Below are positions 26,326-35,384 of a stretch of 64,000 nucleotides of DNA, piece by piece. Position 1 is the first letter of the stretch, and each line of letters begins with the position of its first letter. Where the stretch lies: positions 186,001-250,000 of the forward strand of contig NZ_LRFC01000001.1 of NCBI RefSeq assembly GCF_001619875.1, given 5' to 3'. Source of the DNA: Fictibacillus phosphorivorans (GTDB lineage Bacteria > Bacillota > Bacilli > Bacillales > Fictibacillaceae). The position numbers were made by a program, and so were the translations under genes. Under the pieces are notes generated by a model. It saw only the letters and a program-made list of their open reading frames with translations. It made no database searches and was not told the DNA's origin.

Positions 26326-26607
26326 ATGAACCCGTTAAAAACGTTAAGAACAGTTGGATATCTGGAGGGCGCGTCTTTTCTAATCCTTCTGTTTATTGCA
26401 ATGCCCCTAAAATACTTCTTGGACCAACCGCTAGCTGTATCGATCGTTGGTGCTCTGCACGGTCTGTTGTTCGTGCTCTATATCCTAGCCATTCTGTACG
26501 TTTACAATGTCAAGAAATGGCCGATCATGCGTGCGTTTTTAGCATTAGTATCATCCGTATTGCCGTTTGGACCGTTCATCTTTGACCGCAAGTTCCTGAG
26601 AGATTAA
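26326..26607 (+). CDS. DUF3817 membrane protein
   Basis: This 93-residue protein has three hydrophobic segments and the DUF3817 signatures: LRTVGYLEGASFLILLFIAMPLKYFL, VGALHGLLFVLYILAI and the C-terminal LPFGPFIFDRKFL. Many Bacillus carry such a protein (YdzA-like); its function is unknown. ATGGAGGT precedes the ATG by about 8 nt and a terminator follows, so it is a single-gene unit. Confidence 0.85.
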   Translation: MNPLKTLRTVGYLEGASFLILLFIAMPLKYFLDQPLAVSIVGALHGLLFVLYILAILYVYNVKKWPIMRAFLALVSSVLPFGPFIFDRKFLRD

Positions 26608-26620
26608 TATATGATTGATT

Positions 26621-26655
26621 GGAAGGCGCCTTGTTAAGGTGCCTTCTTTCTTTTG
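26621..26655 (+). terminator. rho-independent terminator
   Basis: GGAAGGCGCC/GGTGCCTTC stem with 7-nt loop and TTTCTTTT tail. Confidence 0.85.
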
Positions 26656-26823
26656 GTTTGATTGACTTGGCTTTTGTCGAAAGGCGTTTATTTTTTGTTT
26701 TTAACTCAAAGAGTCCACCATTCGATCTTCCCTGCAACTTGTTAAGAATTCATGTAGATTGTTTTAATTTATTAATATTCGGCTATTTATACTTTAATAT
26801 GGTTCTTATTAGGAGGTATTTTG

Positions 26824-27440
26824 ATGATCAAAGCACTTCTGCTGAACGCTTCCCTTAAAAGCAGTGAAGAAGTCTCGAATACAGAGAGCTTATTGAACGA
26901 AGCTGTCTCTATCTTTAACGACAACGATATTCAGACTGAAATGGTTAGGCTAGCCGATTACAGGATCGCCTATGGTGTAACCGCTGATGAAGGCGGTGGA
27001 GACCAATGGCCGGAGATACTTGAAAAAGTGAAAGCTGCAGATATATTCCACTGTGGCTTGGTGAAAAGAGCAGTCTTGCAACACAGGCCATCGAAAGGCT
27101 TTATGGAGCAAGTGGCATGACGAACGAGCAAGGCCAATATATATTCTATAACAAGGTGGCAGGTGTGGTAGTGACGGGAAACGAAGATGGAGCAAAACAT
27201 GCGAGTGCTTCTATTCTTTATGGCTTGTCGCACATCGGTTTTACGATTCCGCCGAATGTAGATACATATTGGGTTGGTGAAGCAGGTCCAGGACCTTCTT
27301 ATATAGAAGCGAAAGGAAGCCAAAATGAATTTACGATGCAGCACAACCGAATAATGACGTACAATCTGATTCACTTTGCAAAGCTATTAAAAGAACATCC
27401 TATTCCGGCAGAAGGCAATGTGGTAAAAAGCAGCAGCTAA
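26824..27440 (+). pseudogene. flavodoxin-like NAD(P)H-dependent oxidoreductase, frameshifted
   Basis: Two frames together make one flavodoxin-fold FMN oxidoreductase. The first (ATG 26824, AGGAGG 7 nt upstream) reads KALLLNASLK ... EILEKVKAADIF and then loses the family sequence near 27046. The expected continuation PLWLGEKSSLATQAIERLYGASGM is found in another frame from about 27048, leading into NKVAGVVVTGNEDGAKHASASILYGL to the stop at 27440. The family normally has a few residues (of the type VIGT) between DIF and P-WLGEKSS, so about 13 bases appear to have been lost. An assembly error is possible. Confidence 0.75.
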
Positions 27441-27456
27441 AAAAGGGAGGATTTTT

Positions 27457-28731
27457 ATGGCGATCGAGCATGTAGCAGTCGAACGGTTAAGCGAGCAATT
27501 TATTAAGATCAGGTCATTATCTGAAAAACTGGCGTCCAAACTGCAGAACGAAGATACAATGATTCAGGCCATGCCTGACGTAAGTCCTCCAAAGTGGCAT
27601 CTTGCCCACACAACTTGGTTTTTTGAACGGTTCATATTAAAAGAAAAGAACCCCTCTTACGTCCCTTTTAATCCGAAATTTGATTATCTTTTCAATTCTT
27701 ACTATGAAACCATTGGTTCCTATCACCCTAGACATTCCCGTGGTGTGCTTTCAAGACCATCAATGAATGAAGTGTATGCGTACCGGGCTCATGTAAATGA
27801 AGGAATTCTATCTCTTTTAAAAGAATATGGAGAGCACGTGCCGCAAGAGATAGAAGATTTGATCGAGATTGGCCTTCAGCATGAGCAGCAGCATCAAGAG
27901 CTCCTTTTAACTGATGTGAAATATAACTTCAGCTGTAATCCATTGCTTCCACAATATACAGAAATGGTATCTGCCCATCAGCAAGAATCTCAATCACAGA
28001 CATCCTATGTAAACATAGAAGGCGGCCTTGTGGAGATCGGCTTTACAGGCACAGGGTTCTCGTTCGATAATGAGCGTCCTCGACATAAAGTTTGGCTGAA
28101 TGCTTATCAGCTAGCCTCTCATCCCGTAAGAAACGGAGAGTACCTTTCATTCATAGAAGCGGGAGGGTATGATCAGCCGGAACATTGGCTTTCTGACGGC
28201 TGGGCAGCAGTCAAAAAAGAGAAGTGGAAACACCCTCTTTATTGGCGAAAAACGGAGGATGGCTGGTACACGTTTACATTAACCGGTGAAAAAAAATTAA
28301 ATTTGGACGAACCCGTTTGTCATGTAAGTTTTTACGAAGCAGATGCATTTGCAAGATGGAGCGGGAAGCGGCTGCCGACTGAAGCGGAGTGGGAGCATGC
28401 GATTGGTTCCATCCCGTTAGAAGGCAATTTTGTTGAGAGTGAAACGTATCATCCAGTCGTTGGTGAGACGCATTCGAAGTCGCCGATTAAAAAAGCATAC
28501 GGAGATGTGTGGGAATGGACGAGTAGCCCGTATACTTCTTACCCTCAAAGCAAGCCGCTTGAAGGGGCACTTGGTGAGTATAACGCCAAATTCATGTGCA
28601 ATCAGATGGTTTTGCGAGGTGGCTCATGTGTAACGTCTAGATCGCATATACGTCCAACGTACCGAAACTTTTTCCAAGCAGATAAAAGATGGCAGTTTAG
28701 CGGCATCCGTCTGGCGGAGGACCAGTCATGA
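27457..28731 (+). CDS. egtB: ergothioneine biosynthesis sulfoxide synthase EgtB
   Basis: The 424-residue protein joins a DinB-like N-terminal domain with a C-terminal formylglycine-enzyme-like domain. The non-haem iron ligands fit EgtB: His51 (KWHLAHTTWFFE), His142 and His146 (GLQHEQQHQELLLTD). The C-terminal part shows RLPTEAEWEHA, DVWEWTSSPY and RGGSCVTSRSHIRPTYRNFF. It links trimethylhistidine (hercynine) to cysteine or gamma-glutamylcysteine with O2. The egtD gene overlaps its end. No EgtA or EgtC is near, which fits a cysteine-using type (inference). AAAGGGAGG precedes the ATG. Confidence 0.9.
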   Translation: MAIEHVAVERLSEQFIKIRSLSEKLASKLQNEDTMIQAMPDVSPPKWHLAHTTWFFERFILKEKNPSYVPFNPKFDYLFNSYYETIGSYHPRHSRGVLSRPSMNEVYAYRAHVNEGILSLLKEYGEHVPQEIEDLIEIGLQHEQQHQELLLTDVKYNFSCNPLLPQYTEMVSAHQQESQSQTSYVNIEGGLVEIGFTGTGFSFDNERPRHKVWLNAYQLASHPVRNGEYLSFIEAGGYDQPEHWLSDGWAAVKKEKWKHPLYWRKTEDGWYTFTLTGEKKLNLDEPVCHVSFYEADAFARWSGKRLPTEAEWEHAIGSIPLEGNFVESETYHPVVGETHSKSPIKKAYGDVWEWTSSPYTSYPQSKPLEGALGEYNAKFMCNQMVLRGGSCVTSRSHIRPTYRNFFQADKRWQFSGIRLAEDQS

Positions 28732-29693
28732 AAACGATAAAATCAAATGTCCATTATCACGTTGGCAACGAACCTGAAACTGATATGTACAGTGAAGTGC
28801 TAAACGGATTACGATCAGAGCATAAGACCATCTCTCCTAAGTACTTTTATGACAAGAAAGGTTCAGAGCTGTTTGAAGCCATTACCATGCTCGCTGAGTA
28901 TTATCCGACTCGCACTGAGCTGTTTATTTTAAATAAATATAGGGATGAGATGGCTTCTGCAATAGGCACCGATACAGCGCTCGTTGAGTTTGGAAGCGGC
29001 AGCAGTGAAAAAGTGAGAACGCTGCTGGAGGCGATGCCTGATTTAAAAGAATATGTACCGATCGACATCTCAAAAGATTTTCTCTATCAATCAGCAAGAG
29101 CACTCTCAATCGAGTATCCGCACTTACATGTTCATGCTGTTTCTGCCGATTACACGGAAAAGTTTGAACTACCAAAACTCACATCTTCTCGTAAGGCGGT
29201 TTTCTTCCCAGGGTCTACAATTGGAAACTTTGAACCCCATGAGAGGGTCAACTTTCTAAAAATGACGGCTGATTTCCTAAAACCGAACGGTGGCCTTTTA
29301 ATTGGTGTAGATATGAAAAAAGATCATGCTGTCTTAAACGCAGCTTACAATGACAGCAAAGGGATAACGAGTCAGTTTAATACCAACTTGCTGAACCGGC
29401 TAAACAGAGAACTCCTCGCAGATTTTAACCTGGAACATTTCCATCATCATGCTTTTTATCACGCAGAAAAAGGCAGGATTGAAATGCATCTCGTGAGTCT
29501 CAAAAATCAAACCATAACCATCGGCAGCGAACACGTAACGTTCGCAGAAGGTGAAACCATACAAACAGAAAACTCTTATAAATTTACGATTGAGGAATTT
29601 CAAGATATTGCGAGGGATTGCGGTTTTACTCCTAAAAAGGTATGGGTAGATGAAAAGAATTGGTTCAGCATGCATTATTTGATGGTAGAATAA
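28728..29693 (+). CDS. egtD: L-histidine N-alpha-methyltransferase EgtD
   Basis: The 321-residue SAM-dependent enzyme trimethylates histidine to hercynine. Typical motifs are [19 protein letters not shown]-like ([17 protein letters not shown]), the SAM loop [27 protein letters not shown] and [14 protein letters not shown]. Its ATG overlaps the last codons of egtB (ATGA), indicating coupled translation. A terminator follows directly. Together the pair supplies both committed steps of ergothioneine synthesis; a lyase (EgtE) would have to be encoded elsewhere. Confidence 0.92.
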   Translation: MKTIKSNVHYHVGNEPETDMYSEVLNGLRSEHKTISPKYFYDKKGSELFEAITMLAEYYPTRTELFILNKYRDEMASAIGTDTALVEFGSGSSEKVRTLLEAMPDLKEYVPIDISKDFLYQSARALSIEYPHLHVHAVSADYTEKFELPKLTSSRKAVFFPGSTIGNFEPHERVNFLKMTADFLKPNGGLLIGVDMKKDHAVLNAAYNDSKGITSQFNTNLLNRLNRELLADFNLEHFHHHAFYHAEKGRIEMHLVSLKNQTITIGSEHVTFAEGETIQTENSYKFTIEEFQDIARDCGFTPKKVWVDEKNWFSMHYLMVE

Positions 29694-29702
29694 ATTTCGG
29701 CG

Positions 29703-29729
29703 AAAACTCCTTTTACAGGAGTTTTTTTT
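29703..29729 (+). terminator. terminator of the egtBD operon
   Basis: AAAACTCC/GGAGTTTT stem with 7-nt loop and T8 run. Confidence 0.85.
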
Positions 29730-29764
29730 GTGATGTAGAATGCGTAAAGAGGAGGTGCGAGTGT

Positions 29765-30091
29765 ATGATAGCAGCTATATTCTTATTTATCATTGCCGGT
29801 ATAGCAGAGATCGGCGGAGGATACTTGGTTTGGCTTTGGCTTCGAGAATCAAAGCCTTTTACATATGGATTGGCAGGAAGTCTTATTTTGGTTGCTTATG
29901 GTGTTATTCCCACTTTGCAAAACTTTCCGACGTTCGGTAGAGTGTATGCAGCTTACGGAGGTGTTTTTATTATTCTGGCAGTTCTATGGGGCTGGCTCGT
30001 TGATCGGAAAACGCCTGATCTCTATGACTGGATAGGAGCTGCAATCTGTTTAATCGGCGTATCTATCATGCTTTGGGCACCTAGAAGTTAA
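29765..30091 (+). CDS. ynfA: YnfA/UPF0060-family membrane protein
   Basis: The 108-residue protein has four membrane helices and the YnfA hallmarks [39 protein letters not shown] and [23 protein letters not shown]. It is a small multidrug-resistance-like fold; the function is unproven. The ATG at 29765 has GAGGAGGTG 8 nt upstream; a longer frame from 29660 would overlap egtD and its terminator, so it is rejected. Confidence 0.88.
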   Translation: MIAAIFLFIIAGIAEIGGGYLVWLWLRESKPFTYGLAGSLILVAYGVIPTLQNFPTFGRVYAAYGGVFIILAVLWGWLVDRKTPDLYDWIGAAICLIGVSIMLWAPRS

Positions 30092-30177
30092 TTTGTCGCG
30101 ATACCCAAATCGTTTCATTGGGCATTTTCCAGACAAAAGGGGATAATAAGGAAAAAGGTATGAAGGAAGGGATCTTT

Positions 30178-31149
30178 ATGGAACTGAAAGGTATTCACCA
30201 CGTTTCTGCACTCACGGCGAAAGCGCCTGAAAACTTTAAATTTTATACAGAAGTAATGGGACTAAGGCTGATAAAAAAGACTGTGAACCAGGACGACACG
30301 AGTGTGTATCATTTGTTTTATGGTGATGAAAAAGGAAATCCCGGAACAGAACTGACGTTTTTTGAAATTCCGATGGCAGGAAGAAATCATGACGGTAATA
30401 ACAGCATTTCTGCGATCTCACTTCGTGTAAAAGATGACGATGCTCTTATCTTTTGGCAAGATCGCTTGAAGCAAAACGGCATTGAAACCGACGCAATAAA
30501 AGACCGTGCAGGACGTCAGACACTAGCATTCCGAGACCTTGAAGGGCAAAGGCTGATCATGGTTTCAGATGAAAACAACAGCGGTGTTGCTGGCGGAAAG
30601 CCGTGGAGTAAGAGCACAACACCAGAAGAAAGCGCGATTATCGGCCTTGGCCCTGTAAGACTTACCGTTCCTGCGGCAGAGCCAACGGTTCAAGTCTTAA
30701 CAGAACTTCTAGGTTTTCGTAAAAAAGGTACGTATGAGCCGGAAGTTGCGGGTCAGCCTGATATCATCGTACTTGAAACAGGTGAAGGCGGAAGTGGTTC
30801 AGAAATACATGTGGAAGAACGAACGGACCTACCAGGGGAACGTTTGGGTCGCGGGGGCGTCCATCATGTGGCGTTCAGAGTAGATAATGAAGATGAGCTT
30901 AGGAATTGGATCGAAAAAGTAAAAACATCTAGATTTCCGAACTCGGGATTTGTGGATCGCTTTTACTTTAAGTCATTGTACTTCCGTGAGCCGAATCGAA
31001 TTCTATTTGAACTCGCAACAGATGGTCCTGGATTTGATACGGATGAAGATTTAGAGCATCTCGGTGAGTCTTTGGCGCTGCCTCCATTCTTAGAGCCTCA
31101 ACGTGCAGAAATCGAAGCGAAACTAAAGCCTCTTGATACAAAGCAATAA
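30178..31149 (+). CDS. VOC-family ring-cleaving dioxygenase (MhqO-like)
   Basis: The 323-residue protein has two vicinal-oxygen-chelate modules. Metal-site patterns are GIHHVSALTAKAPENFKFYTEVMGL near the start, GVHHVAFRVDNEDEL near the middle and the glutamate region YFREPNRILFELATDGPGF. It resembles the hydroquinone/catechol dioxygenases MhqA/MhqO of B. subtilis, which protect against quinones. The ATG at 30178 follows AAGGGA; an ATG at 30118 would add 20 poorly conserved residues. A strong terminator follows. Confidence 0.85.
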   Translation: MELKGIHHVSALTAKAPENFKFYTEVMGLRLIKKTVNQDDTSVYHLFYGDEKGNPGTELTFFEIPMAGRNHDGNNSISAISLRVKDDDALIFWQDRLKQNGIETDAIKDRAGRQTLAFRDLEGQRLIMVSDENNSGVAGGKPWSKSTTPEESAIIGLGPVRLTVPAAEPTVQVLTELLGFRKKGTYEPEVAGQPDIIVLETGEGGSGSEIHVEERTDLPGERLGRGGVHHVAFRVDNEDELRNWIEKVKTSRFPNSGFVDRFYFKSLYFREPNRILFELATDGPGFDTDEDLEHLGESLALPPFLEPQRAEIEAKLKPLDTKQ

Positions 31150-31155
31150 TTAATG

Positions 31156-31195
31156 AGAAACGCTTGAGTCATTCGTTGACTCAGGCGTTTTTTTG
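31156..31195 (+). terminator. rho-independent terminator
   Basis: AAACGCTTGAGTC/GACTCAGGCGTTT stem with T7 tail after the dioxygenase gene. Confidence 0.9.
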
Positions 31196-31247
31196 GTAAG
31201 TTGTTTGGGGTGGGGTTTAGAGCAGGCAATGGATTTGGTTTGTTGTA

Positions 31248-31310
31248 AACTCGCGGGTAATTGAGCAAAACTCGCGGAATTATCACAATAACTCGCGGGA
31301 AAAAAAACTA
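31248..31310. repeat. 21-bp-period intergenic array C (three units)
   Basis: Three units start at 31248, 31269 and 31290, each opening with AACTCGCGG(G) followed by 11-12 variable bases. The reverse complement of the array A/B core (AAACTCGTGGAT) resembles this core, so C appears to be the same element in the other orientation. Confidence 0.75.
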
Positions 31311-31471
31311 ATTTCAAGGATTAATTCATAAATTTCATGAATTAGAGGTGTCAATACTCTGGCTGGTATCATGGATTGCCTCCATTTTTATCCTTTAAAA
31401 ATGTAATAAAAATTTCATTTTAGGAAAAAGTAAAAAACGCTAGGAATAAAACGGCGATGGAGGTTTTTCTC

Positions 31472-32410
31472 ATGTTATTAGCTTGGTTTACCGGACTTTT
31501 ACTACTATCACATCCTGTTCAATCACCAGATACACTAACGGTGAACCAGCAGGGAAAGACGATCGCTGAAATCAATCGTGAACAATTTACAGCACCCATT
31601 CCGGGGATACCTATGATAGATGAAACAAAACTTTCTTCATTCCTCGAACTCCTTGATAAACGATCCTTTAAAGCACCGATTAATGCAAAACTTAATGATT
31701 ATGGTGGAATAGTACCAGGAGAAGTAGGTTATCGGCTGAATCGCAGCGTATTCAAGGAAAAGTTCTATACCTATTTTTTTTCAAAAGGGCCGCAAAAGTT
31801 GGATGTACCTGAAATGAACATCTACCCAAAAGTGGATACAGAGGTTCTGGCACATATAAAAACGCAGCAGATCGGCCACTATGTTACATATTTCAATTCA
31901 AATAATAAAAGCAGAACCACAAACATCGAACTGGCTGCAAAAGCCTTGGATAGTCATGTTGTCTTTCCAAATGAGACTTTTTCATTTAACAAAGTGGTGG
32001 GAAGAAGAACAACTGCAAAAGGATATAAAAGTGCACCGATTATTGTAAGAGGTGAATTGTCAGAAGGGGTAGGAGGCGGAATCTGTCAGGTTTCATCTAC
32101 TTTGTTTAATGCGGTTGATCGCGCAGGATTGCGGATTGTTCAGCGTTACTCTCACAGCAAACGCGTTCCCTATGTTCCTTCAGGCCGGGACGCAACTGTT
32201 AGCTGGTACGGACCAGATTTTCAATTTCAAAACAAATACAACCAGCCTATCTTGATCCGAGCAAAACGTTATGGAGGAAGTTTAGTAATAAAATTGTATT
32301 CCTCTGAGATTCTTAAAGAAAAAACAAGAAAAGTGCCAAATGCACCAACGAACATACCTGAAGAAATTCATATTGAACAAGATGTACATCTTTCTAACCC
32401 TAAGAGATAA
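31472..32410 (+). CDS. VanW-family protein, exported
   Basis: The 312-residue protein starts with a hydrophobic signal or anchor segment (LLAWFTGLLLLSHPVQS) and contains the VanW domain: RTTNIELAAKALDSHVVFPNETFSFNKVVGRRTTAKGYKSAPII and EGVGGGICQVSSTLFNAVDRAGLRIVQRYSHSKRVPYVP. VanW-like proteins are associated with cell-wall processes and glycopeptide clusters but their activity is unknown. GGAGG lies 8 nt before ATG 31472; the ATG at 31457 overlaps that site. Following genes on the same strand are close. Confidence 0.85.
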   Translation: MLLAWFTGLLLLSHPVQSPDTLTVNQQGKTIAEINREQFTAPIPGIPMIDETKLSSFLELLDKRSFKAPINAKLNDYGGIVPGEVGYRLNRSVFKEKFYTYFFSKGPQKLDVPEMNIYPKVDTEVLAHIKTQQIGHYVTYFNSNNKSRTTNIELAAKALDSHVVFPNETFSFNKVVGRRTTAKGYKSAPIIVRGELSEGVGGGICQVSSTLFNAVDRAGLRIVQRYSHSKRVPYVPSGRDATVSWYGPDFQFQNKYNQPILIRAKRYGGSLVIKLYSSEILKEKTRKVPNAPTNIPEEIHIEQDVHLSNPKR

Positions 32411-32454
32411 TTTGAAGTACAATAATGTAAAACAAGGTTTATAAATGGGGAGAG

Positions 32455-33321
32455 ATGGATGTTTTGCAGAGACTTGAAAAACTCACAAACCGCTTTTGGT
32501 ATCAAACACCTGTTTCTGAAACAGATCGTCCGATCTTAGGAGCAGTAGTAGGAAATGACAGAACATTAATGATTGATGCTGGAAACTCTGAGGATCATGC
32601 ACACTATTTTTTAGAAGAACTTAAAAAGAACAATATACCAGATCCTAGCCTTATCGTTATTACGCATTGGCATTGGGACCATATCTTTGGTCTGTCAGCA
32701 TTGAACATACCATCGATTGCTTCTAACATGACGAAAACAAATATGGAGAAGCTGCTTCCATATTCTTGGTGTGATAAAGCAATTGATGAACGGGTTGAAC
32801 AAGGGATTGAAATTGAATTTTGTGCAGAGGCGATCAAAAAAGAATTTCCAAAACACCGCAATATCAGTATTGAACTGCCAACAATCACGTTTCACGAAAA
32901 ACTGGAGATCGATCTTGGCGGAGTAACGTGCATACTTCAGCATGTAGGAGGCGACCACACTCCAGACTCTATCATCGTCTACATAAAAGAAGAGAAAATC
33001 TTATTTCTAGCAGATTGCATGTATGCCAATATGTACGCACCAAAAAATAATTATACGGCAGAAAAAGTTTTACGGCTATTAGATCTTGTAGAGTCGTATG
33101 ACGCAGAATTTTATATTTTTTCACATTGGAAACCTGCAACGAAGCAAGAGTTTGAGAGTGAAGCATCCCTTTTGAGAAACCTTGCCACCCTTACTCAAAA
33201 ACATAGAGGTAATATTCAAGGCATTACAGAAGAATATAGGGGAGAAGCGGGTCGTGAATTAACGGAAGATGAAATGGAAACCATCCAATTTTTTGTTAAC
33301 GGCTATGAGCTAAACAACTAG
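32455..33321 (+). CDS. metallo-beta-lactamase-fold hydrolase
   Basis: The 288-residue protein carries the signature HWHWDH at residues 71-76, preceded by TLMIDAGNS, and further ligands in HVGGDHTPDS and LFLADCMY and FSHWKP. This is the glyoxalase II/lactamase hydrolase fold that binds two zinc ions. The substrate is unknown. A GGGG-type ribosome site is close to the ATG. It is followed after 23 nt by an esterase gene and begins a run of small enzyme genes with short gaps. Confidence 0.85.
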   Translation: MDVLQRLEKLTNRFWYQTPVSETDRPILGAVVGNDRTLMIDAGNSEDHAHYFLEELKKNNIPDPSLIVITHWHWDHIFGLSALNIPSIASNMTKTNMEKLLPYSWCDKAIDERVEQGIEIEFCAEAIKKEFPKHRNISIELPTITFHEKLEIDLGGVTCILQHVGGDHTPDSIIVYIKEEKILFLADCMYANMYAPKNNYTAEKVLRLLDLVESYDAEFYIFSHWKPATKQEFESEASLLRNLATLTQKHRGNIQGITEEYRGEAGRELTEDEMETIQFFVNGYELNN

Positions 33322-33344
33322 ATTGATAGAATAGGAGACTTTTA

Positions 33345-34115
33345 ATGATTCAAGAATTTAAGGTAAAGATTGAACAGTTTGAAGGTTTAGAAAGACAAAT
33401 TCGTGTATGTTTGCCGTACGATTATGAAGAAAAAGAAGAGAGCTACCCTGTGCTTTATATGCATGACGGTCAGAACCTTTTTAGGGATGAAGATGCGAGC
33501 TACGGTGTATCGTGGGGACTTGCTGATTTTTTAGAGAAAAGTAAAACACCTCTCATCATCGTTGGAATCGATTGCAATCACGAAGGATTCCAGCGTTTAA
33601 ATGAATATGGGCCATGGGAAAATCCGACTGTTGGACCTGAACTTCTAAAGATTGAAGGTGTATATGGAGGAAAGGGTGAAGCATATATCGAGTTTCTTCT
33701 TCATACGCTTAAACCTTTAATCGATGAAAAATACAGAACAAAACCGGAAGAAACTTTGCTTGCAGGAAGTTCAATGGGCGGCTTGATCTCAACATATGCC
33801 ATGTGCCGCTATCCTCACGTTTTTAGCCGGGTGGCAAGCCTGTCTTCGGCGTTTTGGTTCAACCAAAAAGAGATTGAAAGTTTAATTCGAAAAAGTGATT
33901 TAAACGGGCTGCAAACGTTTTACATGGATATTGGAACAGACGAGGATACCTCAAAAGTGGATGCGAACCATTATATCCGCTCTTCAGAAACGGTATATGA
34001 AGTGTTTAAGAAAAAAGGAATTGATGTACGGTTTGACATCATTGAAGGCGGAAAACACCATGAATCAGCTTGGCGCGAACGAATGCCTGAGATCATTCAT
34101 TATTTGATGAAGTAA
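33345..34115 (+). CDS. alpha/beta-hydrolase, esterase D type
   Basis: The 256-residue protein has the esterase D fold: PVLYMHDGQNLF near 35-46, nucleophile Ser143 in GSSMGG, an acid in YMDIGTDED and His in EGGKHHESAWRERMPEI. Relatives include siderophore and feruloyl esterases; the substrate is unknown. ATAGGAGA precedes the ATG by 7 nt. It lies in the run of enzyme genes from 32455 to 36195. Confidence 0.83.
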   Translation: MIQEFKVKIEQFEGLERQIRVCLPYDYEEKEESYPVLYMHDGQNLFRDEDASYGVSWGLADFLEKSKTPLIIVGIDCNHEGFQRLNEYGPWENPTVGPELLKIEGVYGGKGEAYIEFLLHTLKPLIDEKYRTKPEETLLAGSSMGGLISTYAMCRYPHVFSRVASLSSAFWFNQKEIESLIRKSDLNGLQTFYMDIGTDEDTSKVDANHYIRSSETVYEVFKKKGIDVRFDIIEGGKHHESAWRERMPEIIHYLMK

Positions 34116-34131
34116 AGGGAGTGAAAAGGCG

Positions 34132-34590
34132 TTGATTACATTTGAAAGAATGAACAACAAACAGTTTAAGGAATACCTGGAGTTCATGATGCCAGATTAT
34201 ATTCAAGATACATCAACTCACTATATGATGACGAAGAAGCAAGCAACTGAAAAAGCAGAAAAGCAAATGGAAAGCCTTCTTCCAGATCAAGAGAAAACAG
34301 AAGGGCAACACTTCTTTCACATAAAAAGCGGCGAGCAAATCGCAGGCTATCTGTGGTTTCATGTCTCAAAGGAAGAGAAGACCGCCTTTTTATATCACAT
34401 CTATATTTTGGAGAACTTTCGAAAGCAAGGAATAGCAAAAACATCACTACGATTCTTTGAAAATGAATCCAAAGATGAAGGAGCAGAATATTGTGGCCTG
34501 CATGTCTTTGGAACGAATGAGAATGCGATTGAACTTTATCGAAAGCTAGGATACAAACAAGCATCGATATCAATGAACAAAGTTTTGTAA
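34132..34590 (+). CDS. GNAT-family N-acetyltransferase
   Basis: The 152-residue protein has a substrate-side region of about 80 residues and the acetyl-CoA core FLYHIYILENFRKQGIAKTSLRFFE followed by GLHVFGTNENAIELYRKLGYK. The acceptor is unknown. Translation probably starts at TTG 34132 after AAAGGGAG. It follows the esterase gene by 16 nt. Confidence 0.82.
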   Translation: MITFERMNNKQFKEYLEFMMPDYIQDTSTHYMMTKKQATEKAEKQMESLLPDQEKTEGQHFFHIKSGEQIAGYLWFHVSKEEKTAFLYHIYILENFRKQGIAKTSLRFFENESKDEGAEYCGLHVFGTNENAIELYRKLGYKQASISMNKVL

Positions 34591-34617
34591 ACGGTTAAAA
34601 AAGGAGAGCACTCTAAC

Positions 34618-35370
34618 ATGCGAAAAATTGGTTTGCAGCTATACTCTATACAATCAGAAGCGGAAAAGAATTTGTTAGACACGTTATCAAAAGTAAAAGC
34701 GATGGGTTATGACAGTGTTCAGTTTGCAGGACTTTTTGGCATATCTCCTAAAGAAGTGAAAAAGGTTCTCGACGCGAACGACTTAACGGTTGCGGGCGCT
34801 CATATTCCGCTTCAGCAATTTTCTGGGGAAGCTTTTAAAAAGCAGATGGAAGATCAGCTGGTTTTGGGAAATGACTTGATGATCATGCCGTATTTAACGG
34901 ACGAACAAAGACAATCCATAGATGATTATAAGCGGGTTGCGGAAGTATTGAACGAAGCTGGATACAGAAGCAAAGAGTTCGGCATTCGCGTTGCTTATCA
35001 TAACCATGATTTTGAATTTTATGAGCTGGATGGAAATCTTCCGTTCGATGTGATTTACCGGGAAACTGATCCTGAATTGGTCAAAATGGAACTTGATACG
35101 TATTGGGCAAAATTTGCTGGCTATGAACCTGAAGAACTTCTGAATACGTACCGTAACCGCTGTGTGTCCTTTCATTTGAAAGATATGACAGAGAAAAACG
35201 GTCAGAAGCAGAGTACGATTGCAGGGTCAGGCAAGTTGGATTTAAAGGGTTTCCTGAAGTTAGCTGACGAACAAAAAGTTGATTATTGTGTGATCGAGCA
35301 GGAACACTTTGAAGGAAATGTATTAGCGGAAGTAGAAAAAGGAGTGCAGAACGTTAAGGCGCTTTTATAA
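34618..35370 (+). CDS. sugar phosphate isomerase/epimerase (xylose-isomerase-like TIM barrel)
   Basis: The 250-residue protein is an IolE/IolI-type barrel: KIGLQLYSIQSEAEKNLLDTLSKVKAMGYDSVQFAG at the start, then GIRVAYHNHDFEFYE, MELDTYWAKFAGYEP and the C-terminal CVIEQEHFEGN. Metal-binding Glu/Asp/His residues of the fold are present. It probably isomerises or epimerises a sugar or inositol derivative. AAAGGAGAG precedes the ATG. It is in the enzyme-gene run. Confidence 0.83.
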   Translation: MRKIGLQLYSIQSEAEKNLLDTLSKVKAMGYDSVQFAGLFGISPKEVKKVLDANDLTVAGAHIPLQQFSGEAFKKQMEDQLVLGNDLMIMPYLTDEQRQSIDDYKRVAEVLNEAGYRSKEFGIRVAYHNHDFEFYELDGNLPFDVIYRETDPELVKMELDTYWAKFAGYEPEELLNTYRNRCVSFHLKDMTEKNGQKQSTIAGSGKLDLKGFLKLADEQKVDYCVIEQEHFEGNVLAEVEKGVQNVKALL

Positions 35371-35384
35371 GGGAGACTGCAAAC

